Assembly: GCA_019058245.1 (NCBI GenBank)
Contig: JAHPZJ010000006.1
Span: forward strand, 1 to 64,000
DNA from: Promethearchaeota archaeon
GTDB taxonomy: Archaea > Asgardarchaeota > Lokiarchaeia > Sigyniarchaeales > SOKP01
Length of the DNA: 64,000 nt
Direction of reading: 5' to 3'
Shown here: positions 36,752 through 46,290 of the stretch, piece after piece
Position numbering within the stretch: the first letter of the stretch is position 1
Layout of the letters: each line of letters starts with the position of its first letter
Position numbers and translations under genes: made by a program
Notes under the pieces: generated by a model
Told to the model about the DNA's origin: nothing
Database searches by the model: none
Seen by the model: the letters and a program-made list of their open reading frames with translations, nothing else

Positions 36752-37021
36752 CTATAAAGGAAACACTTTCTCGGCTTCTTCCTCATCGAACTCTAATTCT
36801 CTCAATCGAATCCTTATTTCTCGAGGAGTAAAAGAAGATTTTAAGATTTCTAGAACATTTTTATGCAACGCTTTTAAATTATCAACCGCAGCTGCATGAT
36901 AAAAATTGTTCTCATTAAAATTTATCGTGATAATGTCATTTAACCCTGCCAAGGCTTCTCGAATCTTTTTGTAATTGTTCATTACTCTATCCAACTTTTC
37001 TTCATTTTTGTATAATTCCAT
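36752..37021 (-). CDS. Small helical protein of unknown function
   Basis: The 89-residue product is charged and predicted to be mostly helical, with no membrane segment, cysteines or known motif. The C-terminal part (SFTPREIRIRLRELEFDEEEAEKVFPL) could be a small helical-hairpin module. Codon use fits the neighbourhood, and it has a normal ATG. It is isolated, with 260 bp on one side and about 580 bp on the other. I do not recognise it. Confidence 0.5.
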   Translation of the reverse strand: MELYKNEEKLDRVMNNYKKIREALAGLNDIITINFNENNFYHAAAVDNLKALHKNVLEILKSSFTPREIRIRLRELEFDEEEAEKVFPL

Positions 37022-37605
37022 CTTATTTCCTCGTTTACTTTTTTGTTTTACAATTTATGAAAATAAAAAACGGTATATAAAATTGACGGTTTTCGATCAT
37101 AATGTTGCGGTATAACGATCAATGCTTTACATAATTCCTCCAGAATTAATGAATATAATAAATAATTTTATCAATTCAAGTCATTTAGAATTCGATAGAA
37201 TGGTTGTTTTTAGTTACTGAAAAGGGCAATTGTGATCGATTCCGCCGGTAGTCAATAGGTTGATGTCTACTTCTGATCATTTTTTGGTCGTCAAATGACT
37301 GAGAAGTTACTATCCAAATTAGAGTTTGCATTTTTCAGTCAAGTATAATCCGATTTTATTTCTTTAGGTCTAGATTGAAATTAATAAAATTACTATTTTG
37401 TCAAAAAAAATATAAATAAAATCCAGAATAATTTTTTCGTCATTTTGTTGCAATAAATAATATTATAAATTCAATTATGACCTTTTCCGTACTTTTTAGG
37501 AAGAATTATGACTGAAAACATTTAAATATGAGAGTGATAATTAATGGATCAGTAAAAAAATATAAAAAAATAAAAAATAAAAATCAAAAAAATAGGAAGT
37601 GAGTA
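37022..37605. other. Intergenic region with scattered GC-richer patch
   Basis: This 584-bp stretch lies between divergent small genes. It holds TATA-like elements at both ends and a less AT-rich patch at 37225-37310 (containing CCGCCGG) that might be a small RNA. I could not fold that patch into a tRNA or assign a family. I see no coding frame. Confidence 0.35.
37513..37529 (+). promoter_or_regulatory. BRE/TATA promoter of the 37606 gene
   Basis: GAAAACA followed by TTTAAATAT resembles an archaeal BRE plus TATA box. It lies about 80 bp before ATG 37606, leaving a long A-rich leader that ends in GGAAGTGAG just before the start codon. Confidence 0.45.
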
Positions 37606-37953
37606 ATGAAAATGGAACAAATTTCGAAAATAGAAGAAAAGGTTGAAAAGCTCACAGATATAAAGCGAACTCAAATTTATGAGTATGCTCGGAAGGTGAG
37701 TCATGAGACACTAGAGGAGATATGCCCAGCACTTTTACGTTTGGCATTGAATTCAGAGAAGGGAAAGCTCAAAAATCAATTGGGAATGGTAATTTTTCAT
37801 TTGCAGAAAAATGAGCGTATAAATACGCTAATAGGGCTTCAAAAGCTCATTGATGCGGCATTAATAGTTGCCCCTGAAGAGATGTTTAAGATTTTTGAGA
37901 GTTCCGAGGCAGATGCTCAGGAATTAGCCAGAAACATAAAAAAGATATTATAG
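37606..37953 (+). CDS. Helical protein of unknown function
   Basis: The 115-residue protein is rich in Lys, Glu and Leu and looks entirely helical: QISKIEEKVEKLTDIKRTQIYEYARKV, then a more conserved-looking centre with CPALLRLALNS and LIGLQKLIDAAL. No family is recognised. A BRE/TATA-like promoter sits about 80 bp upstream. GGAAGTGAG precedes the ATG and a T7 run follows the stop, so it looks like an independently expressed gene. The higher GC in its 5' part is mildly unlike its surroundings. Confidence 0.55.
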   Translation: MKMEQISKIEEKVEKLTDIKRTQIYEYARKVSHETLEEICPALLRLALNSEKGKLKNQLGMVIFHLQKNERINTLIGLQKLIDAALIVAPEEMFKIFESSEADAQELARNIKKIL

Positions 37954-38321
37954 TTTTTTTATTACTATTTCTTTTATATTGATTTTATCAGGTATTAGAT
38001 ATCAGTATCTTAAGATAAATCCTAGGATAATATCATTATTGATATGAACTTAGATGAATTTCAATCGAGATTATATAAATTCCTTCAATTAGGTGATATT
38101 GATGGAATGGCAATTCATACTGATTAACCTATTAGGAATCCTAATTATAATATTGGTTATATTTTAATAGTTTCTGGATTTTTAATAGCAGGTTATGGAA
38201 ATTATAAATGTAATATTAATTGGAATACAAATTGATTTACTTTTAATATTTTGAAAAATAGGATAACTTTTAAATACTATGTAGAAATAACAAGTAATAG
38301 CAATCTTAGAGGAAAAAAGTC
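37954..38321. other. Intergenic region with possible micro-ORFs
   Basis: The 368-bp stretch holds two short open frames, ATG 38044 (27 codons) and ATG 38102 (21 codons, hydrophobic). I do not annotate them as genes. The promoter of the radical SAM gene lies at 38261-38277. Confidence 0.35.
38261..38277 (+). promoter_or_regulatory. BRE/TATA promoter of the radical SAM gene
   Basis: GGATAAC followed by TTTTAAATA is a good archaeal BRE/TATA pair. It ends about 45 bp before ATG 38322, giving a leader of about 20 nt that includes AGAGGA. Confidence 0.5.
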
Positions 38322-40325
38322 ATGGCTTATTTCAAGAATGTTATTTTAGTTAAAGCAGAAGGAGATTTTTTTGACGCTAGCTTTTTTGAAGCGAACATTC
38401 CTATTTGTTATCTTAGTGCAGTCATAAAAGATCACGTGAATTCCATTACAATGCCTATGGATATGCGTATAGATCTTAGACCATTTGAAAAATATGAGAA
38501 TTATTTGATAAAAATGGAAAAAGAAAGTAGAAAATGCGATCTTGTTGGAATTTCAACTATGACAGCGTCATTTCCTAATGCTATAAAACTTGCTAGGATT
38601 GCAAAAAAACATGGTGCCTATGTTGTAGTAGGCGGTTATCACCCTTCTGCTCTTCCTGAAGCAATGTTTGATGTCCCAGAAATTGATGCTGTTATTCGGG
38701 GAGAAGGAGAAATGACTTTCAAGGAATTAGTCCTTAACGGTCCCTCAACTCTTGTTAAAGGTTTGAGCTTCAGAGATGAAAATGGGGTTATTTACCATAA
38801 TCCAGATCGCGAGAAAATAATTGATCTCGACATATTGCCCTTTCCAGATAGAGATTTACGCCCAAATAATCCTATCTTTAATAAACACGAGGTTGTAGTT
38901 ACATCACGTGGTTGTAATGGTGTTTGTACGTTTTGCGCAAATAATACTGTTCATGGTCAATGGCGAGGTCGTTCACCGGAAAATGTTGTCGCAGAATTGA
39001 AAATGTTATATGAAAAAAATCCAGACTTATCCACAGTCCATATATGGGACGCAAATTTTATGCAGGATGGTGAAAGAGTAGCCAATATCATTAATCTCAT
39101 CAAGAAGAATGACATTCACTTTAAATACTTCTGTGAAATGCGCGTAGATCATATAAATAAGTATCCGGATTTAATTGAAGGATTATCAGAAATAGGAATG
39201 GAATGGATCGCAATTGGAATAGAGAGCCCTAATCAAGAGCGATTAAAGAGATTAAAAAAAGGGATTACTGTTTCTGGTGTGGAAAAAGCTATAAAAATTT
39301 TGAAAGATAATAAAATCAAAATTGTTGGGTATTTAATGATAGGCGATTCTGAAGAGACAGTGGAACAAATAAAAGAATATCCTGTATATGCAACGAGAGT
39401 TGGCGTGGACAAGATCATGTTAGCCATACAGACACCACATCCAGGAAGCTTATTATACAAGGAGATGGAGAAAGAAGGATTAATAACTTCATATGAATGG
39501 GAAAAATACGATATAGGTCATTCAGTAGCAAAATTGAAATATCTGACGAACTATGAATGCGAGGTTCTCATGGATTGGTGCTGGGGAAAGTATTATAGCC
39601 CTGATTGGGCATTTTCACGTGATAAATCACTAAAAAAAGCGCTTTTTAGTTATTTAGCTTTTGTTTGGATTGGTTATACTGGCTTTTTCGTTCATGCAAG
39701 ACCTAAAGAAACCGTCGAAGAGAATTTGAAAGCCTATATCTCAGCAATGCGCGGTTATTATGATTTTAGAAAGTATGAATATACAGATGCAGACTATCTT
39801 GATGACCTAAGGGGATGTAATTTTCAATTAACTTTTAGTTTCAGTGATGGAGATGAAATTTCTCTAGTGGTTTCAATAGATAAAAACAGTAAGCTAGTAT
39901 TTGAACTATTTAATGGAAAGAGAAAAGATGTGTTTCTCGATTTTACTATTAAATCAAAAGATTTCATTGATATTATTAGATGTTTACCCCTACAAATTAC
40001 CTCGCTCGTGCATTGGGCGGGTTTCAACTTTAACAACTTGAAAGCAAATATTCAAGTTTTCAAAACCTTCTCATCCATGTTTATTAAAGCAGTTAGGTTG
40101 AATACGATAAATTATAAAAGAGCATTAAAATATTTGGTTGTAGGAACAAAATTTTTCCCTAAGAATTTTTATAAACTAATTAGAGAAGAAATCTCAATTT
40201 TCAACAATAAAAAGAAAATTGGAGCACATAATGGCAGTCTGAGGAAGAATTTGGCATGTTCGGTAAAAAATATTTTATATAAAGTAATAATGTTTCCTTT
40301 CACGGTTCTCGTTCCTGTCGAATAA
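38322..40325 (+). CDS. B12-binding radical SAM enzyme
   Basis: The 667-residue protein has an N-terminal cobalamin-binding-like domain (CDLVGISTMTASFP, VVVGGYHPSALP, VIRGEGE). A radical SAM domain follows, with Cys198-x-x-x-Cys202-x-x-Cys205 coordinating the [4Fe-4S] cluster. Downstream it has HIWDANFM and the GIES motif (WIAIGIES), plus GYLMIGDSEETVEQI. The C-terminal 250 residues are family-specific. Such BchE/HpnJ-like enzymes catalyse methyl transfers or ring rearrangements, often in cofactor, lipid or natural-product pathways. The substrate cannot be named, and no biosynthetic neighbours are present. It is probably transcribed alone. Confidence 0.88.
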   Translation: MAYFKNVILVKAEGDFFDASFFEANIPICYLSAVIKDHVNSITMPMDMRIDLRPFEKYENYLIKMEKESRKCDLVGISTMTASFPNAIKLARIAKKHGAYVVVGGYHPSALPEAMFDVPEIDAVIRGEGEMTFKELVLNGPSTLVKGLSFRDENGVIYHNPDREKIIDLDILPFPDRDLRPNNPIFNKHEVVVTSRGCNGVCTFCANNTVHGQWRGRSPENVVAELKMLYEKNPDLSTVHIWDANFMQDGERVANIINLIKKNDIHFKYFCEMRVDHINKYPDLIEGLSEIGMEWIAIGIESPNQERLKRLKKGITVSGVEKAIKILKDNKIKIVGYLMIGDSEETVEQIKEYPVYATRVGVDKIMLAIQTPHPGSLLYKEMEKEGLITSYEWEKYDIGHSVAKLKYLTNYECEVLMDWCWGKYYSPDWAFSRDKSLKKALFSYLAFVWIGYTGFFVHARPKETVEENLKAYISAMRGYYDFRKYEYTDADYLDDLRGCNFQLTFSFSDGDEISLVVSIDKNSKLVFELFNGKRKDVFLDFTIKSKDFIDIIRCLPLQITSLVHWAGFNFNNLKANIQVFKTFSSMFIKAVRLNTINYKRALKYLVVGTKFFPKNFYKLIREEISIFNNKKKIGAHNGSLRKNLACSVKNILYKVIMFPFTVLVPVE

Positions 40326-40529
40326 AATCTGATCAATTTTCACTTATGATATGTTTTTTATAAGCAATTATACAATTATTCTGTAATACACAATCAGTTA
40401 GATCTCTGATAATTAGGATAAATTTCTCTTGAGAATGATTAAAAGGGAATAATTATTTGACTTTTCTACTCTCATTGTTAATTAAAACATTATATATTCT
40501 TAAATAAATCTATATATTTTACATAAAAT

Positions 40530-41690
40530 TTATTTTATATAATTTGAATCATGTTCTTTTAAGGCATCTGTTAGAACTAAGCATATTTTCTTTAAAAGGT
40601 TGGTATCGATTTTTTCAATAGTATCATTAGTAGTATGCATATACTCATGTGGTTCAACACCCCCAATTCCATATCCTTGAAAACCCTTATCCCCTAAAAA
40701 ACCACCATCGGAATGAGTCCCGAAAACTCTTTTCGTAATATAATGATGGATCTTAAGATTTCTTTTATTGTTTAGAATTAAGCGATCAATGTTTTTTGCA
40801 TGATCACCTTCTTTTCCTCCAGGAAAAATAAATGCTCGTTTTGCGATTGATTCAAAATTGAAAATTATCGATTTTTCAGGGACAAAATTTTCCAGTTTAT
40901 TATAAAAATGCCTAATCCCCATTGTTCCGCATTCTTCAGCACCAGTAAAAAGAAACCAAAGATTAAGATTTTCTAATCTGTTTTCTGGATTAGCATAGTG
41001 ATTAACAAGTTCTAAATTACAGGTTATACCTGAAGCGTTGTCAATAGCACCATCAGAACTATTATCTGTAATATTAAGAGCCATCAATGAAGTAGCTAAG
41101 ATATTTAATATCAAAGGTAATAACCCAATTATATAAAAAATTACTTCAAATTCTCTTAACACATAATTCTTAAGGATTATAAAAATAGATGAAAAAATTG
41201 ATGAGAAGATCCAAAGCTTAATTATTCTTATGCGTGTTTTAACTTTGAATCTTTGACCCTTGGAATCCAAATGACTCATAAACAAGGCAATTCTATCATT
41301 ATTCTTAATATTACCTGATAAAGATTTAATCTTTACAAGAAGGTTCTGTGAACGTAATTTGGAAAAAAAATGAATATTTTCCGGATTTCTGGTTAATATT
41401 ATAGATGCAATCAATATACTTAGTAATATTAATATTAAAATTAAGGATATAATTATCAAAATTTTCAAGTAAAGCAGAAAAAGAATTAAAGTAACGGATA
41501 AAAATGCTATTTTAGGATATATCCTCGAATAAAACGAACTGAATGTGAACTTTTGAATTTCATATTCAAGATTTAAATCCTCTACTTCCTTTTTTAGCAT
41601 GTTAAAAGCTTTAAGTTCAAATTCCGTTCCTGATAATCGAGGAAAAGCAAATTTTTTAAGATTCTCTTTAATTCGGGATTCTTTAATCAT
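40530..41690 (-). CDS. M28-family zinc aminopeptidase-like membrane protein
   Basis: The 386-residue protein carries M28 metal-ligand motifs. These are MSHLDSKGQ (His then Asp), DGAIDNASG, FTGAEECGTMG (the Glu-Glu pair) and a late HTTND. Two hydrophobic segments precede the first ligand (about 55-100). Two more (about 155-205) are inserted between the first His/Asp ligand and the DNASG motif, which is unusual for a soluble peptidase family. The active site should still form if the inserted hairpin stays in the membrane. It probably cleaves peptides at or near the membrane. It lies alone between divergent and convergent genes. Confidence 0.75.
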   Translation of the reverse strand: MIKESRIKENLKKFAFPRLSGTEFELKAFNMLKKEVEDLNLEYEIQKFTFSSFYSRIYPKIAFLSVTLILFLLYLKILIIISLILILILLSILIASIILTRNPENIHFFSKLRSQNLLVKIKSLSGNIKNNDRIALFMSHLDSKGQRFKVKTRIRIIKLWIFSSIFSSIFIILKNYVLREFEVIFYIIGLLPLILNILATSLMALNITDNSSDGAIDNASGITCNLELVNHYANPENRLENLNLWFLFTGAEECGTMGIRHFYNKLENFVPEKSIIFNFESIAKRAFIFPGGKEGDHAKNIDRLILNNKRNLKIHHYITKRVFGTHSDGGFLGDKGFQGYGIGGVEPHEYMHTTNDTIEKIDTNLLKKICLVLTDALKEHDSNYIK

Positions 41691-41933
41691 ACGCCTAATA
41701 GAATTTAAGATGTTTTTGAATCACGTAAAAATATCAAGGTATCTTTTAAATGATTCACAGATGAGAAAAGAAATTTTGTAAAATAATAATACTTTTAGGT
41801 TATATCTAAATTCTTTTTTTCTGAGTATTTTCTAAAGCTGATTCAAAAAAAATATCTATAAAAGTCTTAAGAGTGAAAAAAATAGGTGGGAGAGTGTATT
41901 AAAATTTCATACTTACTTCTAAATTCCTTAAAA

Positions 41934-43280
41934 TTATTCTTTCTTATTCCTCAATTCTTGAGATTGCATAACAGTTCTCCCAAGCATTTCTTTATCGGGG
42001 TTACCACCCATTTTTCTAGCTGTTGCTATATAAATACCAACGGCCATTGTTGATTTTTCCAACTTTGCTCGGGTGATAAAAACTTTCGAAGCAATTTCAC
42101 TGATATGTTCATCATTGGGTGCATCCAACCAAGCCCATTCAGCTAAATGACATGCTAATCTTAATTTGCCCTCTTTCATTAGTTCTAACGCCCTTTCAGC
42201 TAATTTTTTCGCCCCTCCTGCAAGATTTACAATCTCTTTTGCCTGATCGATTTCAGGAGCAGGTTTTAGATGAGAAGGAGTACCATCATACCAACCTCCA
42301 AATAATCTCCATATATTTCTCACGATGAATTCAGGTTCGTCATAGACAGGCTGAAGATAAGGTTTTTTAAGTAAATCTTCAGGAAGTTTTACTGTATGAA
42401 TAATACTATCTAATGATGCCCCCTTATTCATGAGGGATATTGTTTGATCATGAAGTGATTCCAACAACAACGCAGTGTTATCTAAAGCTTCATAAATTCT
42501 TTCTTGTCCAATTATAGGAACTCCATGCCCGGGGCATAATATCTCAGGATTATTTTCTTTCATTTTATTTAATGCTAAAGCCCATTCATGAGCATAACGT
42601 TGAACTTTTTGAGGATTACCGGCATTTGGTATTGCCCAAATGAATAGATCTCCTGTGCATAATATCTTTGAATCGGGAAAATAAACCCATGTATGATCAT
42701 CAGTTTCTCCTCTTGAGTGCTTTAATTGGACTTCCACACCCCCAATTTGAATTGTTAATTCTTTATTATAACTAACATTTGGGTGAAAAAAATCTATACT
42801 ATATGTAGGATCAGTACCTCTAGAATTGATACCGCCAAATTGTCTTGCATTAATAAACCCATTCCATGAAGCAGTTGACTTATATCGGTCAAAACGATGA
42901 CTAACCGCTTCATGACCAATAACTTGAGGTTTCGACCAATTATTCTTTTCACATTCATCGATGTAAGGTTTAATTCCTACATGATCAGTATGCCCATGTG
43001 TATATATTACGGTATTTACTTGTAGCGATGTCACTTCTCGTACAGCTTTAAATTTGGTGTGAACATCAAAAATCGCACCAGGATCAACAATCACTAATCC
43101 TTCACTGGTCTCTCTTATAATTGAATTAGAAAAACCTCGATAAAACCATGTTCGCTGTGAATTATATTCATTTATGAGTTCAAGACCACGAGGTACTCCA
43201 AAGGGATGATTGGAATATGTATTTTTTCTCCCAACCCATAGATCTTCAGCAAAATCTAAAATTTTACCCATTTCTATCAA
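41934..43280 (-). CDS. Alkylsulfatase-like metallo-beta-lactamase fold hydrolase
   Basis: The 448-residue protein has the MBL site THGHTDHVG and a further His pair in KHSRGETDDHTWVYFPD. It also has CTGDLF and CPGHGVP. The region after about residue 290 is helical and includes AKELAERALELMKEGKLRLACHLAEWAWLDAPND, like the dimerisation domain of SdsA1-type alkylsulfatases. It lacks the full C-terminal SCP2-like domain of the roughly 650-residue bacterial enzymes. It may hydrolyse sulfate esters, but similar proteins act on other substrates. No sulfur-metabolism genes are adjacent, so specificity is uncertain. Confidence 0.78.
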   Translation of the reverse strand: MIEMGKILDFAEDLWVGRKNTYSNHPFGVPRGLELINEYNSQRTWFYRGFSNSIIRETSEGLVIVDPGAIFDVHTKFKAVREVTSLQVNTVIYTHGHTDHVGIKPYIDECEKNNWSKPQVIGHEAVSHRFDRYKSTASWNGFINARQFGGINSRGTDPTYSIDFFHPNVSYNKELTIQIGGVEVQLKHSRGETDDHTWVYFPDSKILCTGDLFIWAIPNAGNPQKVQRYAHEWALALNKMKENNPEILCPGHGVPIIGQERIYEALDNTALLLESLHDQTISLMNKGASLDSIIHTVKLPEDLLKKPYLQPVYDEPEFIVRNIWRLFGGWYDGTPSHLKPAPEIDQAKEIVNLAGGAKKLAERALELMKEGKLRLACHLAEWAWLDAPNDEHISEIASKVFITRAKLEKSTMAVGIYIATARKMGGNPDKEMLGRTVMQSQELRNKKE

Positions 43281-43549
43281 CTTAATTATATTATCAAGCT
43301 TTTTTTTTTAATTTTAAATATTTTAAGACAGAGATAATAAGACTTTTTAATAAAAACATGGATTTAATATATATTTGATTTATATAACAGCTGCAGTTTC
43401 ATTGAACAAAATAAAAATGCTATTTTCGGATGTATTCTCGAGTATAATAAATTATAGATAAATTAATTAATCACATTTAATGAAAAGGAGTATAAAATTT
43501 ATGGTATTCTGTTTTTTTAAGATAATATTTTAATACTTATTTTCCTTAT

Positions 43550-44068
43550 ATGAAAGTTGAGGGCCAGAAAATGGAAAAATTACGTCAAGTAGGAATAGTT
43601 GGGTTTGTATGTAGTTCATTGTTAATATATGGATTTTTTTATTTATTAAATTTTATTTATGAGTACGAGACAATTTTAAGTAGAGTTGGAGTAACATATC
43701 AAAATATTGGTTCAGATCTTTCAACATTTTTCATTTTAAACGCTATTTTACAACTGATCTTTGGAATTCTTACATTAATTTCTTCACTTCTTGTGTTTAA
43801 AGAAAATAAAATAGGTGTTTACATATTGATTTTAATTGGTATTATTACTTCAATTTTTATGTTTATAATTATCCGACCACGTCAAGAATATATAGTATCA
43901 GCAGGTACAACAATTATTATTCCAGCTATTCGATTATTTTCTAATCATACCATTGATATTATTCCTTTTATTATTCTAATTGCTGGATTATACCCATTTA
44001 TACTCAAAATTGATAAAAAGTTATTTATCAAACCAGAAAAAAAATTAGTTATTGATAAGACTTCCTAA
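43550..44068 (+). CDS. Four-helix membrane protein of unknown function
   Basis: The 172-residue product has four hydrophobic segments at about 17-38, 60-85, 90-107 and 138-155, and a basic tail. I do not recognise it. Two starts are possible: ATG 43550, or the in-frame ATG 43571 (MEKLRQ), which is preceded by TTGAGGG at a suitable distance and which I think is at least as likely. It is flanked by about 270 bp upstream and a tail-to-tail NMO gene downstream. Confidence 0.55.
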   Translation: MKVEGQKMEKLRQVGIVGFVCSSLLIYGFFYLLNFIYEYETILSRVGVTYQNIGSDLSTFFILNAILQLIFGILTLISSLLVFKENKIGVYILILIGIITSIFMFIIIRPRQEYIVSAGTTIIIPAIRLFSNHTIDIIPFIILIAGLYPFILKIDKKLFIKPEKKLVIDKTS

Positions 44069-44202
44069 TAAGACATATGATCTATTGTTTTTAATGAATT
44101 TATATGAAAGTTAGAAGAAAATTGACAATTTTCCAGCTATTAACTACTATGTCATTTATTTCAGCAAAATAAGATTTTAAATAGATATATAGATTGTTTT
44201 AA

Positions 44203-45255
44203 TCATATATTTTCTAAAAGCACTTGGTTAACTTTTATCATATTATAAGCGTTTTTTAAACATTCCTCAGCATCATCTACAATTGTATTAATAATATTTG
44301 AGACACTTTCAACATTATTTACAAGTCCGCAGCTTTGTCCTAAGAGTACGATTCCATCGTCAACATTTCCCCTATATGCTTTTTCTAGCTTTTTCACTCC
44401 TTGTACAATAACATCCATTGATGTCTCTTCGGCACGTTTTTCAGCTTTATTTACAACTGTTGTATGATTATCAGCATATTTATTTCTCCATACTCTGGCA
44501 GGACCAAAAACTCCTGTTACTAATTTAGTATCAGCTATAGTAGAACTTTTAACTAAATTCTTATAATTGTCATGAAATTCACACTCGTTTGAAGCTATCA
44601 GCCTAGTTCCCATTGAAATTGCTCCAGCACCCATAGCTAAAGCGGATGCTAGACCTTCACCTGTGGCATAGCCTCCACTAGCAATTACAGGTACTTCTGG
44701 CAATTCTTTTCTAATTTGTTGCAATAATATTAACGTACTTGTATTATCATATGATTTATGTCCTCCACCTTCATGCCCAGTGGCTACAATGCCATCAACA
44801 CCATCTTTTACTACTTTTTTGGCTAGATCTAAAGATGGAATAACATGAAAATGTTTTAGATTTGTACTATTTTTCAACGTTTCATAGTATTTGTTAAATA
44901 ACATTTTTGGTGAACCTGCGCTGGTAATGATATAATTACATTGTTCCTTTATTCTTGGATTATTCAATATAAACCTTGGAACTTGTCTACATAACTTTAT
45001 TGCATCAGGTTGTAGTGATGCTGTTCTTATATTTAATCCAAATGGTTTATCCGTATGTTCGACTACATACTTCATACTTTCTATCACTTCAGTTGTAGAG
45101 ACTGTGTTATCCAAATTAATGTGACTTAATACACCCAAACCACCAGCTTCTGAAACTGCAACAGTTAGTTTTGTAGTATAAAAAGGCCCCATAGGCGCTG
45201 CGACAATAGGATGCTTAATATCAAGCATCTCAGTTATTTCAGTTGTTAATACCAT
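44203..45255 (-). CDS. Nitronate monooxygenase/enoyl-ACP reductase FabK-like flavoenzyme
   Basis: The 350-residue TIM-barrel FMN protein opens with HPIVAAPMGPFYTTKLTVAVSEAGGLGVLSH, the NMO family hallmark. It has GVDGIVATGHEGGGH and VPVIASGGYATGEGLASALAMGAGAISMGTRL as phosphate- and flavin-binding motifs. Members oxidise nitronates or reduce enoyl thioesters with FMN; which of the two applies here is unclear, but the fold is certain. Its upstream DNA has three 15-bp direct repeats and a palindromic TATA-like CTATTTAAATAG, so it is probably a regulated single gene. Confidence 0.85.
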   Translation of the reverse strand: MVLTTEITEMLDIKHPIVAAPMGPFYTTKLTVAVSEAGGLGVLSHINLDNTVSTTEVIESMKYVVEHTDKPFGLNIRTASLQPDAIKLCRQVPRFILNNPRIKEQCNYIITSAGSPKMLFNKYYETLKNSTNLKHFHVIPSLDLAKKVVKDGVDGIVATGHEGGGHKSYDNTSTLILLQQIRKELPEVPVIASGGYATGEGLASALAMGAGAISMGTRLIASNECEFHDNYKNLVKSSTIADTKLVTGVFGPARVWRNKYADNHTTVVNKAEKRAEETSMDVIVQGVKKLEKAYRGNVDDGIVLLGQSCGLVNNVESVSNIINTIVDDAEECLKNAYNMIKVNQVLLENI

Positions 45256-45684
45256 TTTTTTTTAACCTTTGATTATTAATTAATAAATTTCTTGTTTCAA
45301 AATCAATGAATTTCTATTCAATGAACCTCTATTCAATTCAATAAAGCTCTATTTAAATAGTTATTAAGTTAAATTATTTCTATTATTTATAAGTTTAACC
45401 ATCACAAAAATAATTAACCTAAATGTCTTTATTAAAAAAAGTGTGAAATTTTAATAAATATTAAAAGATTAGAATAAAAGATTAACATTTCTAATTAATT
45501 AGTGAAAAGTATATAATATATTTGGAAGATAATTTAAGTATAAATTCTTGATGAGAAAAATAATTAACTTGTTTATGTTATAATTGCATCTCTTTAGGAA
45601 TATTTCAATAAATTAATATAATTTCCTATTGGAAATTCATTGTATTGAATTATTGATTTCTTGTGTAGTATTAAAATGTGAGAT
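45256..45684. other. Intergenic region with promoter and direct repeats
   Basis: This 429-bp stretch lies upstream of the NMO-like gene. It contains three direct repeats at 45304-45353 and the TATA-like palindrome at 45348-45359. I see nothing coding in the rest. Confidence 0.45.
45304..45353. repeat. Three 15-bp direct repeats upstream of the NMO-like gene
   Basis: Copies are CAATGAATTTCTATT at 45304-45318, CAATGAACCTCTATT at 45319-45333 and CAATAAAGCTCTATT at 45339-45353. The first two are immediately adjacent, and the third follows a 5-nt spacer (CAATT). They lie 49-98 bp upstream of the gene start and reach the TATA-like sequence. This placement fits an operator array. Confidence 0.6.
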
Positions 45685-46011
45685 TTATTTAATACTCTTA
45701 TGCTTTATTTCACATCTAATATTCCATCGTTTTTGTAGCTGGATATTTATTATATTATTAAGAACAACTATAAAGCAAAATATATTCAATCCTACTAAGA
45801 ACCAAATCAATATAATATTTCCAAAAAGTAAAAGAAAACAAAGAAAAAATGATAATGTTATTTTAAGAATTATTAATTTTATAGGAATACCCTTATTAAA
45901 CGACTTTCTTAATAATGGATTAACCTCCTCACAACCTAATTTAATTCCTATATTAGTTGTTAAAATATCTAAAATTTGAAGTATTATCAGAAGTATTCCT
46001 AAAATTATCAT
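45685..46011 (-). CDS. Small membrane protein, DUF5658-like
   Basis: The 108-residue protein has three hydrophobic segments. It carries ILDILTTNIGIKLGCEEVNPLLR, a Asp-x-x-Thr-Thr then Glu-x-Asn-Pro pattern that I associate with DUF5658-type proteins of archaea and bacteria. Function is unknown. It has a normal ATG on the minus strand and codes better than the overlapping plus-strand frame. It lies upstream of the NMO-like gene on the same strand but about 430 bp away. Confidence 0.55.
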   Translation of the reverse strand: MIILGILLIILQILDILTTNIGIKLGCEEVNPLLRKSFNKGIPIKLIILKITLSFFLCFLLLFGNIILIWFLVGLNIFCFIVVLNNIINIQLQKRWNIRCEIKHKSIK

Positions 46012-46290
46012 ATTGTTTAATCCCCTAAATCCTTGTCAATTGGGAAGGACCTTAACGTATTAATTAAAAAAGAATTTGAATTTAAAATAATAATGTTTTT
46101 TTCGATTATGTTGCGAAAGTACAAACTTAACTTAAAAACAAAATTATATATTTCAATAAGAAATATTATTTGGATGAACAGACTCACTTTAAGCCGTATT
46201 TTGAAGAATTACTTTTTTGGATTTTATTGAAGTCTTTCAGATTTAAGTTATATTTCAGCATTAACTCAAATATATTTGTAGAGTTTTTAG

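Noticed and set aside
37225..37260. T-loop-like GATCGATTCC suggesting a tRNA
   Set aside because: No matching acceptor or anticodon arms could be built around it.
37255..37305. C/D-box-like RNA: TGATG, CTGA and another CTGA in a GC-richer patch
   Set aside because: No convincing C' box or kink-turn symmetry; the motifs are short enough to occur by chance.
38044..38167. Short open frames of 27 and 21 codons, one hydrophobic (MEWQFILINLLGILII)
   Set aside because: Too short, no recognised family, and hydrophobic frames are common by chance in AT-rich DNA.
45629..45979. 116-codon plus-strand frame
   Set aside because: Overlaps the minus-strand DUF5658-like gene, whose motif makes that strand the coding one.
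46033..46230. 65-codon plus-strand frame with TTG start
   Set aside because: Lys/Ile/Phe-rich composition of random AT-rich DNA and no family resemblance.
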